Shown piece after piece: positions 42,101-54,867 of a stretch of DNA of 64,000 bases (positions are counted from its first letter, which is position 1; every line of letters begins with the position of its first letter). The DNA lies in assembly GCA_030248195.1 (NCBI GenBank), contig JASAND010020615.1, forward strand, positions 41,366-105,365. Direction: 5' to 3'. The notes under the pieces were generated by a model. The model was not told where the DNA came from and made no database searches. It saw only the letters and a program-made list of their open reading frames with translations. Origin of the DNA: Trissonchulus latispiculum. Its lineage: Eukaryota > Nematoda > Enoplea > Enoplida > Ironidae. Both the position numbers and the translations under genes were made by a program.

Positions 42101-42920
42101 AGATATTAAATCGTTTTCATTTGGTGTCATTTAAATGCTTCAACAAAGAATAAGCCCCGTTTAGTGATAAAACTGGTCTGTTTATACTAACAAACCAAGC
42201 AGAAGCAACCTTCCATTGAAAGTTTTTGCGATGTAGCAAAATACCAGTTTGGCAACTATTGAAAGAGCATATCGCAGAGACAAACGTAGGTAATTGTAAG
42301 ATTGTTTTATGAGCTGTTCTCGCAAACACGATTCGTAAAAACAGAAGTAGCAAACATGTTATTTGCAGAATAAAAAAATGGCAAGAAAATAAAATGGGAC
42401 TTTCATTCGCTTTATGATTAAAATTATGCAGGAGACACCAGCTTTATAAGCTTAACTCCTATTCTCAGAAACGGAATTCTCGTTGAAACAACCTACAACA
42501 AGTGCGCCCCTAAAGTTCAGAATCAGCCGATCTTGTTCATGCAAATTAGGGGGAAACTTTTCAAAGTTTGCTTCGGTTGCGAAACAAATTAGCTTTTACT
42601 TGACAGTATTTTATGAAACCTATCCGATTGATGCTGCACCAGGGAGTTATCTAGTTTTGAGATTGCCAAATTTCTCTTCAAGGTCATACTTCACAGGATC
42701 AGTTCTGTAGTATGTCTCTTCAGCTTCCTTTCCAAAACATCAACTAATCAAAGTCACGATGAGGAATGGAAGCTCCTTCTGCTGAGCGTGAGACGCGTCT
42801 CTCCGGAGACTTCGAGGATCGCTCTCAGTCCTTTCGGGGTCTGAGAAGGCAGAGGGTGCAGTCTGAGTGACTCCCTTTTATGTTTAAAATCAAAGTTGGC
42901 AAAACTGTTGACAATTAGAA
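39144..42920. other. Intergenic, no gene recognised
   Basis: No open frame here has a recognisable domain, intron signals or conserved composition. The only outstanding local feature is the GC-only palindrome at 40837-40873. Confidence 0.5.
40837..40873. repeat. Perfect 14-bp GC-only palindrome
   Basis: CCGGCCGCCGGCCG (40837-40850) and its exact complement (40860-40873) are separated by 9 bases, amid other CCGG-rich sequence (40814-40890) in an AT-rich region. It is likely part of a repeat end; no owner element was identified. Confidence 0.8.
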
Positions 42921-43411
42921 AGTTTGGATCTTTTGCGCTTTCCCCCCCAGCCCTAACTTTTGATTTTTTGACCAATAACTTTGAAATTTGGTGTGGGTGC
43001 ATACTAGAGGCTGGTGAATTCAAAAATTAAAACATTTTAAAATTTTAAAAAATTTTAAATTTTTGTCTGGTAAGGGGGGACCAAGGGGAACCAAAAAATT
43101 TTGCTGAAAACATGCATACAGGGGTTTTCTGGGGCGCTGAGCACGAATCTGAAATCCGTTTTTCGATTCAGCTTTTCGTTAGCTCAGTATAAGCTTACAT
43201 GTTAAGCTTACAACTTTAGCTTATACTGAGCTAACGAAACGCTGAATCGAAAAACGGATTTCAGATTCGTGTTCAGCGTCCCAGAAAACCCCTGTATGCA
43301 TGTTATCAGCAAAATTTTTTTCAAAATTTTCCACACCAAATTTCAAAGTTATTGGTCAAAAAAATCAAAAGTTAGGGCTGGGGGGGGGGAAAGCGCAAAA
43401 GATCCGAAAGT
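42921..43411. repeat. Long foldback element (palindrome centred near 43195)
   Basis: The outer arms (AACTTTGAAATTTGGTGTGG at about 42978 and its complement at about 43331) and inner arms (ACGAATCTGAAATCCG and TTCGTTAGCTCAGTATAAGC, both inverted at 43210-43280) form nested inverted repeats with small asymmetric gaps. A diverged relative sharing ACCAAGGGGAACC is at about 49300-49520. Confidence 0.8.
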
Positions 43412-43810
43412 TTTGTTGGCAGATATGTTTTGTTGAATATCGCAGTGACCGATACTTTAGTGCATTATTTATAAGCGCGGAGAGCCAACATTTCATAGGC
43501 CAGAGGCACGCTAGACGCGACAAAAGTTACAATACAGTAAACTTCTTACGACACGTAACAATTTGTGAACACTGTCGCGACAAGCGATATAGGTATAACT
43601 ACGGCTAACAAGTTGAAAATACGAACCATGGGGAAATGTTTAAGGTGGTGGTCCCCTTTTGTGCAGTGGTTTTGTGGTAAATTCTTTAAAATGATATAAC
43701 TTTCACAATTTTGGGAGTTGGAAAGATACATCGTTTGAAAGCTTGAGTTTACGAAACTAGCAAAAATTAACTTTTCTGACATAACGGCTAAATAGACCAA
43801 AAAATTTTGA

Positions 43811-44100
43811 ACATCGATTTCTCAAAACTGTAGAATCGGCCAAGTTCTTTTTGTGCCATGATATGATATTATGAAGGACATATGGGACGAGGGACGTTCT
43901 TGGATTGGGCACAACAGATCTTAACGATCGAGAAAATCGGCCAAATGCACGGTAACACGAAATTAGCAGCTTCGAACTGTTTACTTGCTACTCTTGTTAG
44001 ACCCAAACCGAGAAAAACATTCCTCCACAGTAGTGCGAATTTCCTCTCTGCCAAAAATCTCCGGACTCCGTCGAGTAGCTTTTGAGAAATCGATGTTCGA
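43811..44100. repeat. Short-armed inverted repeat element
   Basis: GAACATCGATTTCTCAAAA (43811-43829) is inverted at about 44080-44098 (TTTTGAGAAATCGATGTTC). The interior is non-coding AT-rich DNA. It is probably another foldback element. Confidence 0.55.
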
Positions 44101-45396
44101 AATAAAATAATCGCAGTTTTGCCTAAATGGTTTTTCGGTCAAATCGCTCGCTTGAAGCAGCGAACAGCAGCATTGATAAAGTGCGTAATTAAACTGTGTA
44201 ATGTGTACCGATTGAGTATAAATGGACCAAAATTGTCCGTAAGATTTGGCAGTAATTTTGAAAAAACTCCTTGAAAATAGCCATCTTTTGACCCTCAAAA
44301 TCTTTTTGCTTATACTGACGTCACCACTGGAAATATAGCCCACAGGTTGCTAAATGAAAAATGTTCATTTCGTATCCGACCAGTCATAGCAACTAATTGG
44401 GTGTCTCGACTTTGTACTGTAAGTATATATAATGGCAAAATCAAAACTATATAAGGTATATATACTCTGTCTCACAACACCCGACAGAAACCAGCACCTT
44501 AATAAAATAGCACCTTATAAACTGGATGTCCCAACGTTGCTACCTGCTTGTAATATCTTAATTGTGCTTAGACTTTAGATGTGCTTTTAACTTTATAAGT
44601 TTACCTTGTTATGATAAATATTACCAAAGTGACAACAAGACAAACATCAACTTGAGAGTGAGACCCCGCAGTTGGCTGCGGACAGTTGACTAGCTGGTGC
44701 AGTCAGTAAACATTATTGTTCTGCCTGGAGGCAGAACTACTTACACGGGAAATGGATAGGAATAGCACTATAAAACTATTCGCAATGCAAGCTTCGGCTA
44801 TCTTTAACAGTGGTCTAGTATAGGGTTGAGCTCGTTTTTTTAACCGAAGGGGGCCTACTATGTGGTAATAGCAAACTTAAACATGATAATTGGTGGTTTT
44901 TATACCGCCGGAGGCGGTATACTTGTAATGGGTTGACCCATCTGAATTCCTATGTTTTGCATGTAAATTGTTTGGCGCGGAGGATTTTGGTCCTATCTTC
45001 AACACATGTCCCTAGTACGCAGGTTTTTTTGCCCAGCAGGTTTTCTATGATTTTGCAATTTTTACAGCATTGTTATAGTCCATTTTCTTCAATTTCTTTG
45101 CTCTGTAAATTGTTTTGCAAACGATCACTGTCTGCCTTTTTTCATATTACCGAAAACCGGGCGTTATTTGCCTGTCACTTGATTGGCAGAGGTTTAACAG
45201 ATCAATAAATATAGCTAATATGTACTGCCATTAAAATTTTTGTGTGAAAAGATTGATTTTGCGCTTGCACTGTATTTCTTGCATCTACATTGCTTTAGAA
45301 TTTACATAGAATAAATTGTTTAAAATAAACATAGATATAATTTAATCATAATTTTCTTTCTAGCGGTTTAGTCAATAAATTAAATAGTCGTTAATG
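44101..45396. other. Intergenic, no gene recognised
   Basis: Contains a hairpin ATACCGCC / GGCGGTAT at 44903-44921, reminiscent of the capped elements. A related CGGCGGTAT occurs at 45656. No protein signal. Confidence 0.4.
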
Positions 45397-45470
45397 TCAG
45401 AGTGGTGCAGTGGTTAGAGTGTCCGCTTAGCACTGGTCCGGACGAAGATCGAATCCCTCTTCCGGCAAAA
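45397..45470 (+). mobile_element. tRNA-derived SINE head
   Basis: A box TGGTGCAGTGG (45403-45413) and B box GATCGAATCC (45447-45456) lie 44 nt apart with the phrase GTTAGAGTGTCCGCTTAGCA between. This is the typical head of tRNA-derived SINEs in marine invertebrates. An A/T-rich tail with repeated TACTTTCCAATAAA follows to about 45525. Confidence 0.65.
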
Positions 45471-45949
45471 TTTTACCTTCACAATTGAATACTTTCCAAT
45501 AAATACTTTCCAATAAAATACTGTCATTCATTTGTCTCAGAAACCCCAAATGTTGGGGAGTTTAAACTAGTCAAATGCTAGCGTTACAATACAGTAGAAC
45601 AATATGTTCTAAGCAAAACAAACAAAACATTGAACACATAAATTTCAAACACTACGGCGGTATTTATTCCCCTTTTAAGGGGTAACTTGTTATTTTTAGT
45701 TTTCGCTTTCTATGCGTATATATATCTGTGCATTTGCGTATTTGTGCATTTGATAATTTTCTTGAATTTCTATATACTATCATCCCTTAAGTGAAACTTC
45801 TATTGAGAAAATATTTTCAAGGCACCCCCTTTCAACTTCGTCTATTGAAACAGTTTTAGATGGTGACAGCATTTATGCAAATGAGGTTGGCAGATTTTGG
45901 AACAGTTCACATGTATCCAGCTAGGCGACTGGCTGCATCTGGTAAATGC

Positions 45950-46725
45950 CAGAGATGGAACCGGGTCACCGGGTCACCGGGTGAGTTCGGGTCACTTTTT
46001 GGACCGGGTCACCTGGTCACCGGGTCAAGAGCTTCGACCCGGTCTTGACCCGGTTTTCTGAATTTACCCCAAATTTTAGAAATTTTTGGCTTACCAAGCT
46101 AAAATTTTAGCTTAGATTTTTGTTCAATGTCCAATATTAATTGGCTTTTTCTATATTTTAGTCTTGAGCATTTTCGCAGCTTGATGTTATTTGAATCTGT
46201 CTGTCTCTGGCAAATTATTGTCTAACTTTTTAGCTTTAGCTTAATAAGTTTTATGATTAATTATAAACATAACTCTATTCAGTAAAATATGGTTTGCAGA
46301 CTATTTTCGCAACCAAGGTAAACGTTGAAGGTATATATGTGAACAATTTAATTTAATTTAACGCAATATATACATAATGAAAAAGAAATTTTTAAAGTAC
46401 TCCGTGTATTTGGACAAGTTCGCAGACGTATAAATTATTGGTTTTGCAATTAAAATCTGCATAAATGCAGATCTGTGCATAAATAAATCTGTATTTAGAA
46501 AATGCTAGAGCTACCATCAAATGCATTTAAAAAACCTAGAGCAAATATATGTATGTCATAGTTATTCTTTTCGAGGTGGTGATTGAAATGGTAGCCAAAA
46601 ATTTAGCGTTCTTAGGCAAAATCAAAATTTTTTGCAAATTTTGGAATTTTTTGGAAAACCGGGTCACCGGGTCAGGGCTCAACCGGGTCACCGGGTCAAG
46701 CCTAAGTGACCCGGTTCCATCACTG
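45950..46725. mobile_element. hAT-like non-autonomous element with ACCGGGTC repeats
   Basis: Ends CAGAGATGGAACCGGGTCAC and GTGACCCGGTTCCATCACTG are near-perfect inverted repeats. The target duplication GTAAATGC is perfect at 45942-45949 and 46726-46733. Subterminal ACCGGGTCACC repeats lie at both ends, possible transposase-binding sites. No transposase frame. Confidence 0.92.
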
Positions 46726-46733
46726 GTAAATGC

Positions 46734-47354
46734 TTAAAGCTTAGCTGAAGCAAAATAGTAGAACGTGGAGAAAATTCTTTCCTACTAAACTCGAAAACTG
46801 CTTTTGATTCTTGATTGATAATGACCCATTATCATTGATTTTTGGACACTGCAGAACATAGACAACAAATTCAGAGAGTTTTGGGCCAGAATTAAGGAAA
46901 TCCTACATTTCTTTTTCCACTTCCGTACAGGGCTTATTTCGTACCTGCAGGTTATATAGATTCAACTAAACCTTTGTGATGAAAGTGGCTGCATTTAAAA
47001 CCCGTTTAGGAACAAATTCTTATAGTTTTTAACTGCTCAAAGCGGGTTGCTACGAAAAAGATTTTATTTTATTTTTGTTTCTATTTCTGCTGAAATAAAA
47101 ATAGGTAGAAGTAGCTAACCTAGAATAGTTGAAAAGCGACAAAACGATTTTGGTAGGTTTGTTTTATTTTGCCAAAGATATGAGATCAGAAACTGAGAGC
47201 AACTTTTGTCTGACTGCTTGATTCAGTGTGGACTGTAGCTAAAAATGCTGAGGCATCATCAACTGTTGCGTTAAATGAAATATTACATTCTATAATCTTA
47301 GCCGCAGAACCATACCCCTTTTAGCAAGAGTCCATAATTTATTCCTTTATATTA
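46734..47354. other. Intergenic, nothing recognised
   Basis: AT-rich sequence without repeat structure or coding signal that I can detect. Confidence 0.5.
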
Positions 47355-47779
47355 TAGAAGAAGAGTAAGCCACTAGAGGGCTTCTCTTCTTGGCATTGCG
47401 TAACGGTGCTCCGACCACAATACGCGAATGTTCCCCCGTTTGGTGGGGGGGGGGAAGCAAAAGGGGTCCCCGTTTGCTGGGGGGGGGGGTAGGCAGAATG
47501 GGGTCCCCGTTTGAGGGGTTGGTCTACAAGTCAAGCTAAGATTGGATGAATCTGATTGGCTGTTGGCGACCCCCTCCCCCAAACGGAGACCCCTTTCGCC
47601 TACCCCCCCCCACCAAACGGGGACCTTTCATTGCTACCCCCCCCCCCCACCAAACGGGGACCTCTTTTCTGCTACCTCCCCCCCCCACCAAACGGGGGAA
47701 CATTCGCGTATTGTGGTCGGAGCACCGTTACGCAATGCCAAGAAGAGGAGCCCTCTAGTGGCTTACTCTTCTTCTTCTA
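47355..47779. mobile_element. TIR element with TA target duplication
   Basis: Inverted arms of about 150 bp start TAGAAGAAGAGTAAGCC and contain GCATTGCGTAACGGTGCTCC and its complement. TA dinucleotides flank both ends. The centre holds several C-run/CCAAACGGGGACC units. The TA duplication suggests a Tc1/mariner-like or similar MITE. Confidence 0.75.
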
Positions 47780-48039
47780 TATAGTGCAATTATGCACTCT
47801 TGCTTTTAGGGGTCAGCTTGTTTTGTGATTGCATTGACTGCAAATTTGACTTGTTCGTATGCCTCCTTTTTCACAATTTAATGTTGGTAACTTCACTTTC
47901 TCTGATGTCAAGCTGAAGGCCAAAAACCAATTCAATCCAAAATTGACCATAATTTTTAGCTATTAACAATTGTATCTTCAGATTATTTGAACTATGGAGA
48001 CCTCATTAGAATTGTTTGTTTAATTCAGATTGTCAATTT

Positions 48040-50034
48040 CAGGCCTCGGACATGGCGATTTTGGAAAAGTAGGAAAAAAGTAGGAACAATTTTTTTAAAA
48101 AAGTAGGAAAAAGTAGGAACAAAAAGTAGGAATTTTAACAAAAAAGTAGGAATGTTCAGGCTTCACAATCCATTTTGTCGGCAAGTTATCTAATTTTGTC
48201 TTCAACAGAACATCATTATGAAACTTTCCGTACGGCCCAATCAATTCTTCATTCGTCCTGAAGCCTTTAAAAGCGATCATATAAGTGTCAGTACCAGTTT
48301 GGGCGATAGAGATGAGCTAGCAACCTGAAATTTTGAATACAAGCCGGCAGAGTCCATGTACCCAACCGGCCCAAGATATACAAAATTTGAGCTATCGAGC
48401 GAATTTTGTGCATGGCATTTTATACCTTCCTCTACTAAATTAAAACCTTATATTTGGAGAGTTGTAGAAACATTTCGATAGCGTTTAGCAACTTGCTACT
48501 TTCCACGAGAATGAGAGTAACCTCCATATCTTAACGAGACGTCAAATTTCACTGACCACTGACCGGAAGCTATTTTTGTGTTAGCGAACCTGCACTAAAG
48601 TCATCTATAAACATAATTTTAAGTGATTTATATAATGCAGCTTTTAACAAAAAATGCGATTTTTAGCAAAACGATTTTCGGTATTTTTAACAACGAAGCG
48701 TCGTCGGTCCGAACTGGCTTTTTCTATAGGTTTGGCCCCCAGGAACAGGTTCCCTCAGAATCGCCCTCCCTCCCCCCAGAACCCAAGCGTGCCGAGAAAA
48801 CTAGGGTTTTGATGGTAAAACTTCAGAAATGTTTCCGGCTTCGCCGGATTTTTCGGTCATTTTAATGTTCCTTAGCTATTTTAAGCGTAAAATTAGGTTA
48901 AATTTGCATAAGTTTTAGCTCAACAACAAAAATTAGTTAGTCTCCAGTATTTTTTCGAAAAACTTAACGCCCCCTCTAAAATTTGCACCAAGGAAAAAGT
49001 CAGTCGAGTCCCAACGGAGGTCCGAATTCTTAAGATTTCGGTGGTACATGACTTCCTTTCTTTCTGGGCTGTGTCAAGTGAACAGCTCAAAATTGCATTT
49101 AAAGCGGACAATTCGTTGTTAGTCAAAACCTGAGTTTAGTGGAATATTATGACCTTTGGGTCTTGCGAAAATTTGCCCAGGCCCAAAGTCCGCAAAACTT
49201 GACTAAATTACCTTAAATTTGATTTGGGTATGTTTTCGACAAAGCTGAATATATACAGACTAACATAAAATTTTTCGGTTTTTAAACTTTTGGATTCGCA
49301 AGAGGAGACCAAGGGGAACCGAATTTTACTCTAAAGTTGTATAGGAGTTTTCGAGGTCGCAGAACATAAATATGAAATCCCTTTCTGATCATTTTGATAG
49401 CTCGTATACAACAGTGCACTCATGTAAGCTTGCATCCTAAACTTAAAATCGTAGCTTATAGAAAGCTAAAAGCTTAATCTGCTGTTCTATGAACCCAGAA
49501 AACCACCTCAACTTTACAGCAAAATCAAAGCTAGAATTTTTCTTTTCCACTGGTCCTGTGAATCTGAAAAAATCTAATCTAGCGAAACCGAAAACTGTGC
49601 GATGTTTTAACGCAGCCCGGTCGAAAACACACCCACACCAAATTTCAGCTAATTTTGTCAAGTTATGCGGAATCTGGACCTGGGAGGTACGTAGCTTTAA
49701 ATTTTTAATAAGATCCCACTTGTTTGCTAAACTAACGTGTCCAAGCCCAATATCTGGGATTGATGCTGCAAATTTTTAAGGTGGATTATCTCCCTTATTG
49801 TAAGGAATATAGCAAAACAAACTGCAGGTTATTTCCAAATTATTAAAAAGTCAGCGATTTTTTGGACAATTTTCTGTCAAATCAGGCCGATTTCGTCTTC
49901 CACAGGAAAAAAAGTAGGAAAAAGTAGGAATTTTTGACCTAAACTAGGAAAAATGTAGGAACATACGAAAAAGTAGGAAAAAAGTAGGAAAAGTTAGGAA
50001 AAAAGTAGGAAAAGTAGGAACTGTCCGAGCACTG
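48040..50034. mobile_element. Possible hAT-like element with GTAGGAAAAA repeats
   Basis: CAGGCCTCGGACA at the left matches, inverted, TGTCCGAGCACTG at the right. Both ends carry arrays of AAAGTAGGAA on the same strand. Flanks share only CAATTT, so no clean 8-bp duplication is seen. The interior includes a diverged foldback relative (about 49300-49520) and no transposase. Confidence 0.5.
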
Positions 50035-52307
50035 CAATTTTTGAAGTTCGAAATAGATCTTGTTTCTAATTTTGTACAGTTTCAAATTGTACTAGAAATT
50101 TTGTACTATTTGAAATTGTACGTACAGTTTTAAATTGTACAAACATTGTTGTACAATTTCAAATTGCACAGACAATTTTGTACAATTTCAAATTTTACAA
50201 GGCATGTTTGTACATTTTATGAAAACTTTCTAGTTTAATTGTACTCTGCAATTGTGCTACATCTATATATACTGTGTAAGTGTAAATTGTTTGTTATTGA
50301 AACAGCTTCCAAAATAATTTACTAAGTATATATATACGTATATATATATATACAAGCTTATTTGCATGAATGAACTAGCTCAAAACAAAGTTAATTTTTT
50401 GCGAAATCCCCAAAGACATTTCGCTAAATTTAATGAAGTTCGCGATAAAGTTACCTTAAAATTTACTTAATTTGAGGGTTTCTCCATATCTACCAAAATT
50501 TGCAAAAAATTTAAAATCTAATTTGGACTCAAGATTTGGTGCATTTGCAAAGTTCGCTAGTTTAGCGAAGTTAGCATAATTTTGCGAAATTCGTCATGAT
50601 TTTAGCGTGTTATGTTATATTATGTAAAGATGTCTTCTTAACTCCAAGTAATCAATGAGTAAAAATGTTTCAAAGTTGATGACTCCAGTAGGAATCATCA
50701 GCTTCAAATTTTCTAACGCCGTAGGTGGGTATCTTGCCAACATAAACATACAAGAAAAAGTTAAACTCTTACTTGTTGAAGAGTATTACCGTAAAATGGG
50801 TTTCGGTGGACTCCCAGAAAGCAACATCCAAAAGTTAGAAAAATTTTAAGAATTTTCAGACCGAAAACTTAAATTAAAAAGCTGGAGAAATTTTAAGAAT
50901 TTTCAGGCTCAAAACTTAAATTCAGAAGATAGAGAAATTTTAATAAATTCGCAGGGTCAAAATTTAAATTCAAAAGCTAGAGAAATTTTCAAAATTTGCA
51001 TGCAGATAACTTAATTTTTGGTAACATTTTTCAAATCAGCTGAGTCAAATTACACTGGAACCGGCCCGGTTCCAAATGCTACCGGTTCTGGTTCCGGTTC
51101 CAAAAATCCTTCTGGTTCCGGTTCTACCGGTTCCAGTGGTTACACACAGGTGTGTGACGTGCGTCTGCCTTAGTATCGCCCGCCGAGCAAAATCATCTAC
51201 TCGTGGGTTATTTCATATCTACTGACCTACCCGTATCGTACGTGCAGTATGTACAGAATTTTAATGAAAAACGCAAATACAAATTACAAAAATCAATATG
51301 ACGTACAAGTACAATCATTACACCGGCAAAATAATGCACAAACGTTTCCAAAAAATTTTGAGAAACAAATAACCCGAGTTTGTTATTGCGGACAAAACAA
51401 ACGGAAAAGCATAATCAACAATAGTTGACATATCCAAAATACTGTGTGCTAACAATTTGGTACGACAGGCATGTTAGAATACTGAACTATAAAAAGCTAG
51501 GATACATCAGAGATACTCAAGATAAAGCCATATGGATAGGCACATACAAAGTTGCTGAATATAAAAAATGCCAGAAAAGTGCTACTATAAAGAAAAAAGC
51601 TAAACTCAAGGCAAAAGTTGTAATGCAGATTTTGTTACAGGACTTACAGAAGTCAACAAACGCACCAATTATGCAAATTAGGAACCAGATTCTACAAGTG
51701 AAACAAAACAAAACGCCAATTAGTAGCTGCGAAACGAAGAAAAGTAGCACAATCTAATATTTCTAATTCTAGTAAAACCAGAGAAAGCATATGATTATAA
51801 CGCAGAAAATGTAAAAAAAGTAGATTTTGAGCTAATGAACACTGCTTTGAAATAAGGCGAAACAAAACTGAGCAAGATACGTCATAAGTAACAAATCATA
51901 CGTATTAATTGTATTACAAAATTAAAAGATAATTAATTAATCACAAAAGAACAAATTATTTACAAAAAATCCCAAATAAATCCTGGAATAGCTTCAAATC
52001 GAAATTGTCAGCCAAAAGTCAACTTGTAGGTGCAAAAATGTCATCATTCAAAACTAATGTAGGCAACATAAAATTTAGCTGTGAAAAAACAAGAATCTAC
52101 AACACAAAATAATGCTCGATACAAAAAATAAAGACTCAACACAACAAAAAGTGAATAATACGAGTATATTATTATGCAAAGCTAAACACAGTGCGATATA
52201 ACAGGAAAAAATCAAACAGGAAGTATGATATACAACAGTTTTGATCCTCGCTGGAATCTAACAGCTTCTAAACATTTTCTAGTTCACGGGTGCTGTTACA
52301 AACAAAG
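50035..52307. other. Intergenic, no gene recognised
   Basis: Short repeats of TTTCAAATTGTAC type occur at 50080-50210. A small palindromic CCGGTTCC-rich patch (51055-51145) resembles the ends of the 52316 element. Open frames at 50655-50849 (64 codons) and 51425-51757 (110 codons, Lys-rich) show no domain. Confidence 0.5.
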
Positions 52308-52315
52308 GTAGACGG

Positions 52316-54859
52316 TAGGGATCGACCGGAATTCCGGTTCCGGTACTTTTTGGTTCCGGTTCCGGTTTTTGAAAACGTATCGGAACCGGAACCAATTTTA
52401 GCCTATTATCGAAAGCAAAATTTTATTAAAATTTTCAAAAATTTTGTTAAACTTTTTGAAAAACTGCGGTTCTTTTCTAAACCAGAATATGATTTATTCA
52501 AAAATTTTCGCCTGCGGCGCTATTTCATTACTTAGAATGTTTAGAGTTTATAATAATAATGTCTAATGTATCGGTGTTATGAATATTAATACATTATAAA
52601 ATAACAATACTTAATATATATATATATATACCTAAAATCAGATTAATAGATAGCACAAGTCCACCGACACTTTTAAATTTAAGTATTGGTAGAAGATACC
52701 TAATACTATGAAATCATTGAAGCTTTGGCGTAGACCTACGCTATTTCAGAATTATACAGTGCACTGTTGAATGCTCAAATGTCAATTTATGCTTAAATTT
52801 GACCGTTTTCATTGTTTAAATAGCATGGACTAAGTTTATTGCATGTTTGTTCAGTAATTAATTTATTACGGAGATAAACAGAATTAAAAAATTACGGATG
52901 GAACAAATAGCAAGGGTTTTAAAAAATATTTTGAAGAAACGTCATTTAAAATTTCAAAATTCAGATGAAGCTAGCCAAAAAGGAGAAATTTCGTTTAATT
53001 CAACTTGGAGAAATTGTTTAATTCAACTTTCTGTGAAACCTGTGAAAAACTTTTGGCTTATATGATTAATGGATGAAAATTTATGTATGTATTGCAACCA
53101 TGCAGAAGCCATTTGCATTTTACTCAGAAAACTCCACTAACAAAGTAATTATATATACTAAGTTTTAATGACAAGCTAAGGAATTATATAAAAGCCGATG
53201 TTCTAAGCAAGTTTAGCTTATGTAGCTGATGTTTATACCTAAGTTCATAGCCAAATATATACAGCTAGATTAGATATTAGATACGAAATTTGTTCAACAT
53301 TTGTAATTTTCGGAATATTTATTTTAATTTTGTTATGAGTACAGAGAGAATAAAAGTAAACTAAAATTGTAACAGGTATTTCTCATTTTCTAAAAATGTC
53401 AATGGCGACAATTTTTTCGCGACAATTTTTTATTTTGATTTGAAAATGCTGCACTTTTCTTGAAGCTCTAGTTAAGTTAAATGAACCTTTTGATTATGAC
53501 TAGAAATTATCAGGCAAGCCAGATAAAAACTAAACATGTTTATGACTTATTTGATCGAAGGAGCAGTTGTTGGTGCTCGCAAAAATTTCGTGGAATCAAT
53601 TTCTGTCTACTTACTTAGCTTAATTTAAAATTAAAAGTCAGCTTAATCAAGTAAGAAATTAAATTTTATTTGCCATTAAGTCTCCTTTAAGTCAACTTGC
53701 ATTCGATTATATAAATTATTCATCGAAATTCGACAATGTAAAAATATAGATGTCGTTTATTCAAAGAAAATGTGCTCGAATAATATAAATATATATATAG
53801 CATATTTATACCGTGTATAATTAAAATCTTAAAGCTATAGTTTAACTGTGCCATAAGACAAAATTCGGCTTCTGTAAAATTTGTGGGGAGGAACTGACTT
53901 AAGACCCTTTTTACGCTTGATTAGTCTTTAAGTGGCACCCAACCGGGCCGGTTGAACATTGACTGCAGAGCGAAAAGGAGAGAGGTCACTTCTTTGACCT
54001 TTGCATTTCTCTCCCCATAAAGTTTACATCTTTAAAATTAGGAGTTTAGCAAATTAAGAATCTGAAAAAGGTAAGAAGAGTAAGTTCCACTGAAATTCAG
54101 CTTAGAGATTAAAGTTCATGTTTAAAGTTGTTGAAATTCAATTTAAAAGCATTAAACTTAAAATCATTTCGAACAACTATTAATTTCAAACAATTGATTT
54201 CAAACATTTGGATCCACTTCCACAACATTGCCACAAAATTAATAAAATACTTTAATATTTATGCTAATACACCTATGCTAATCAAGTCTGCTGTGAAAAA
54301 CTGATTTCTGGTTAGCGTCTAGATTTACTTCTTCTTTTGTTTTTTCTTCTTCTTTTATGTAATTTCTAACTTGAATTCCATGAAAGTAACTGAAAATTAT
54401 GCCGTTTTTTAAATTAAACTACTAAACTCCTAATATTGAAGATGTAAAATTTGTGGGCAGAGAAGTGCAAAGGTCATTAAGAAGTGACCTCTCCTTTTCG
54501 TTCTGCAGTCAGTGTTCAACCTGCCCTGTTGGATGTCACTTGAAGACTAATCAAGCGTAAAAAGAGTCATTAAGTCAGTTCCTCCCCACAAAATTTACAG
54601 AAGCCCAAAATTCTCTTAATAAATTGCAATTTCATGTTTTTGCATTGAAATAACTATATAAAATAAAATTCAAACGTTATTACAATGTTGTAGTAACTAC
54701 AAAACAACGAAAAATTGAGCAAAATTTGTCCAAAACGTCAGAAAAAAATTTCGATTTTTGTAGTGTTAAAGAGCTGGTTCTGGTTCCGGTTCCGGTTTTT
54801 AAAAGCCAGTTCCGTTTCCGGTTCCGGGTCCGGTTTTTTGGAGTTCCGGTCGATCCCTA
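52316..54859. mobile_element. hAT-like non-autonomous element, 2.5 kb
   Basis: Ends TAGGGATCGACCGGAA and TTCCGGTCGATCCCTA are perfect inverted repeats. The target duplication GTAGACGG is perfect at 52308-52315 and 54860-54867. Subterminal GGTTCCGGTTCC repeats lie at both ends. The body is AT-rich, encodes no recognisable transposase, and is enlarged by a nested inverted-repeat element. Confidence 0.92.
53876..54605. mobile_element. Nested TIR element with ~190-bp arms
   Basis: The left (about 53876-54050) and right (about 54425-54605) arms are diverged reverse complements starting CTTCTGTAAAATTTGTGGGG, sharing GGAACTGACTTAA and GAGAGGTCACTTCTT. It lies inside the 52316-54859 element. Confidence 0.8.
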
Positions 54860-54867
54860 GTAGACGG

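Noticed and set aside
50655..51757. Frames of 64 and 110 codons as small genes
   Set aside because: No domain, no splice context, Lys/Asn/Ile-rich composition expected of AT-rich DNA.
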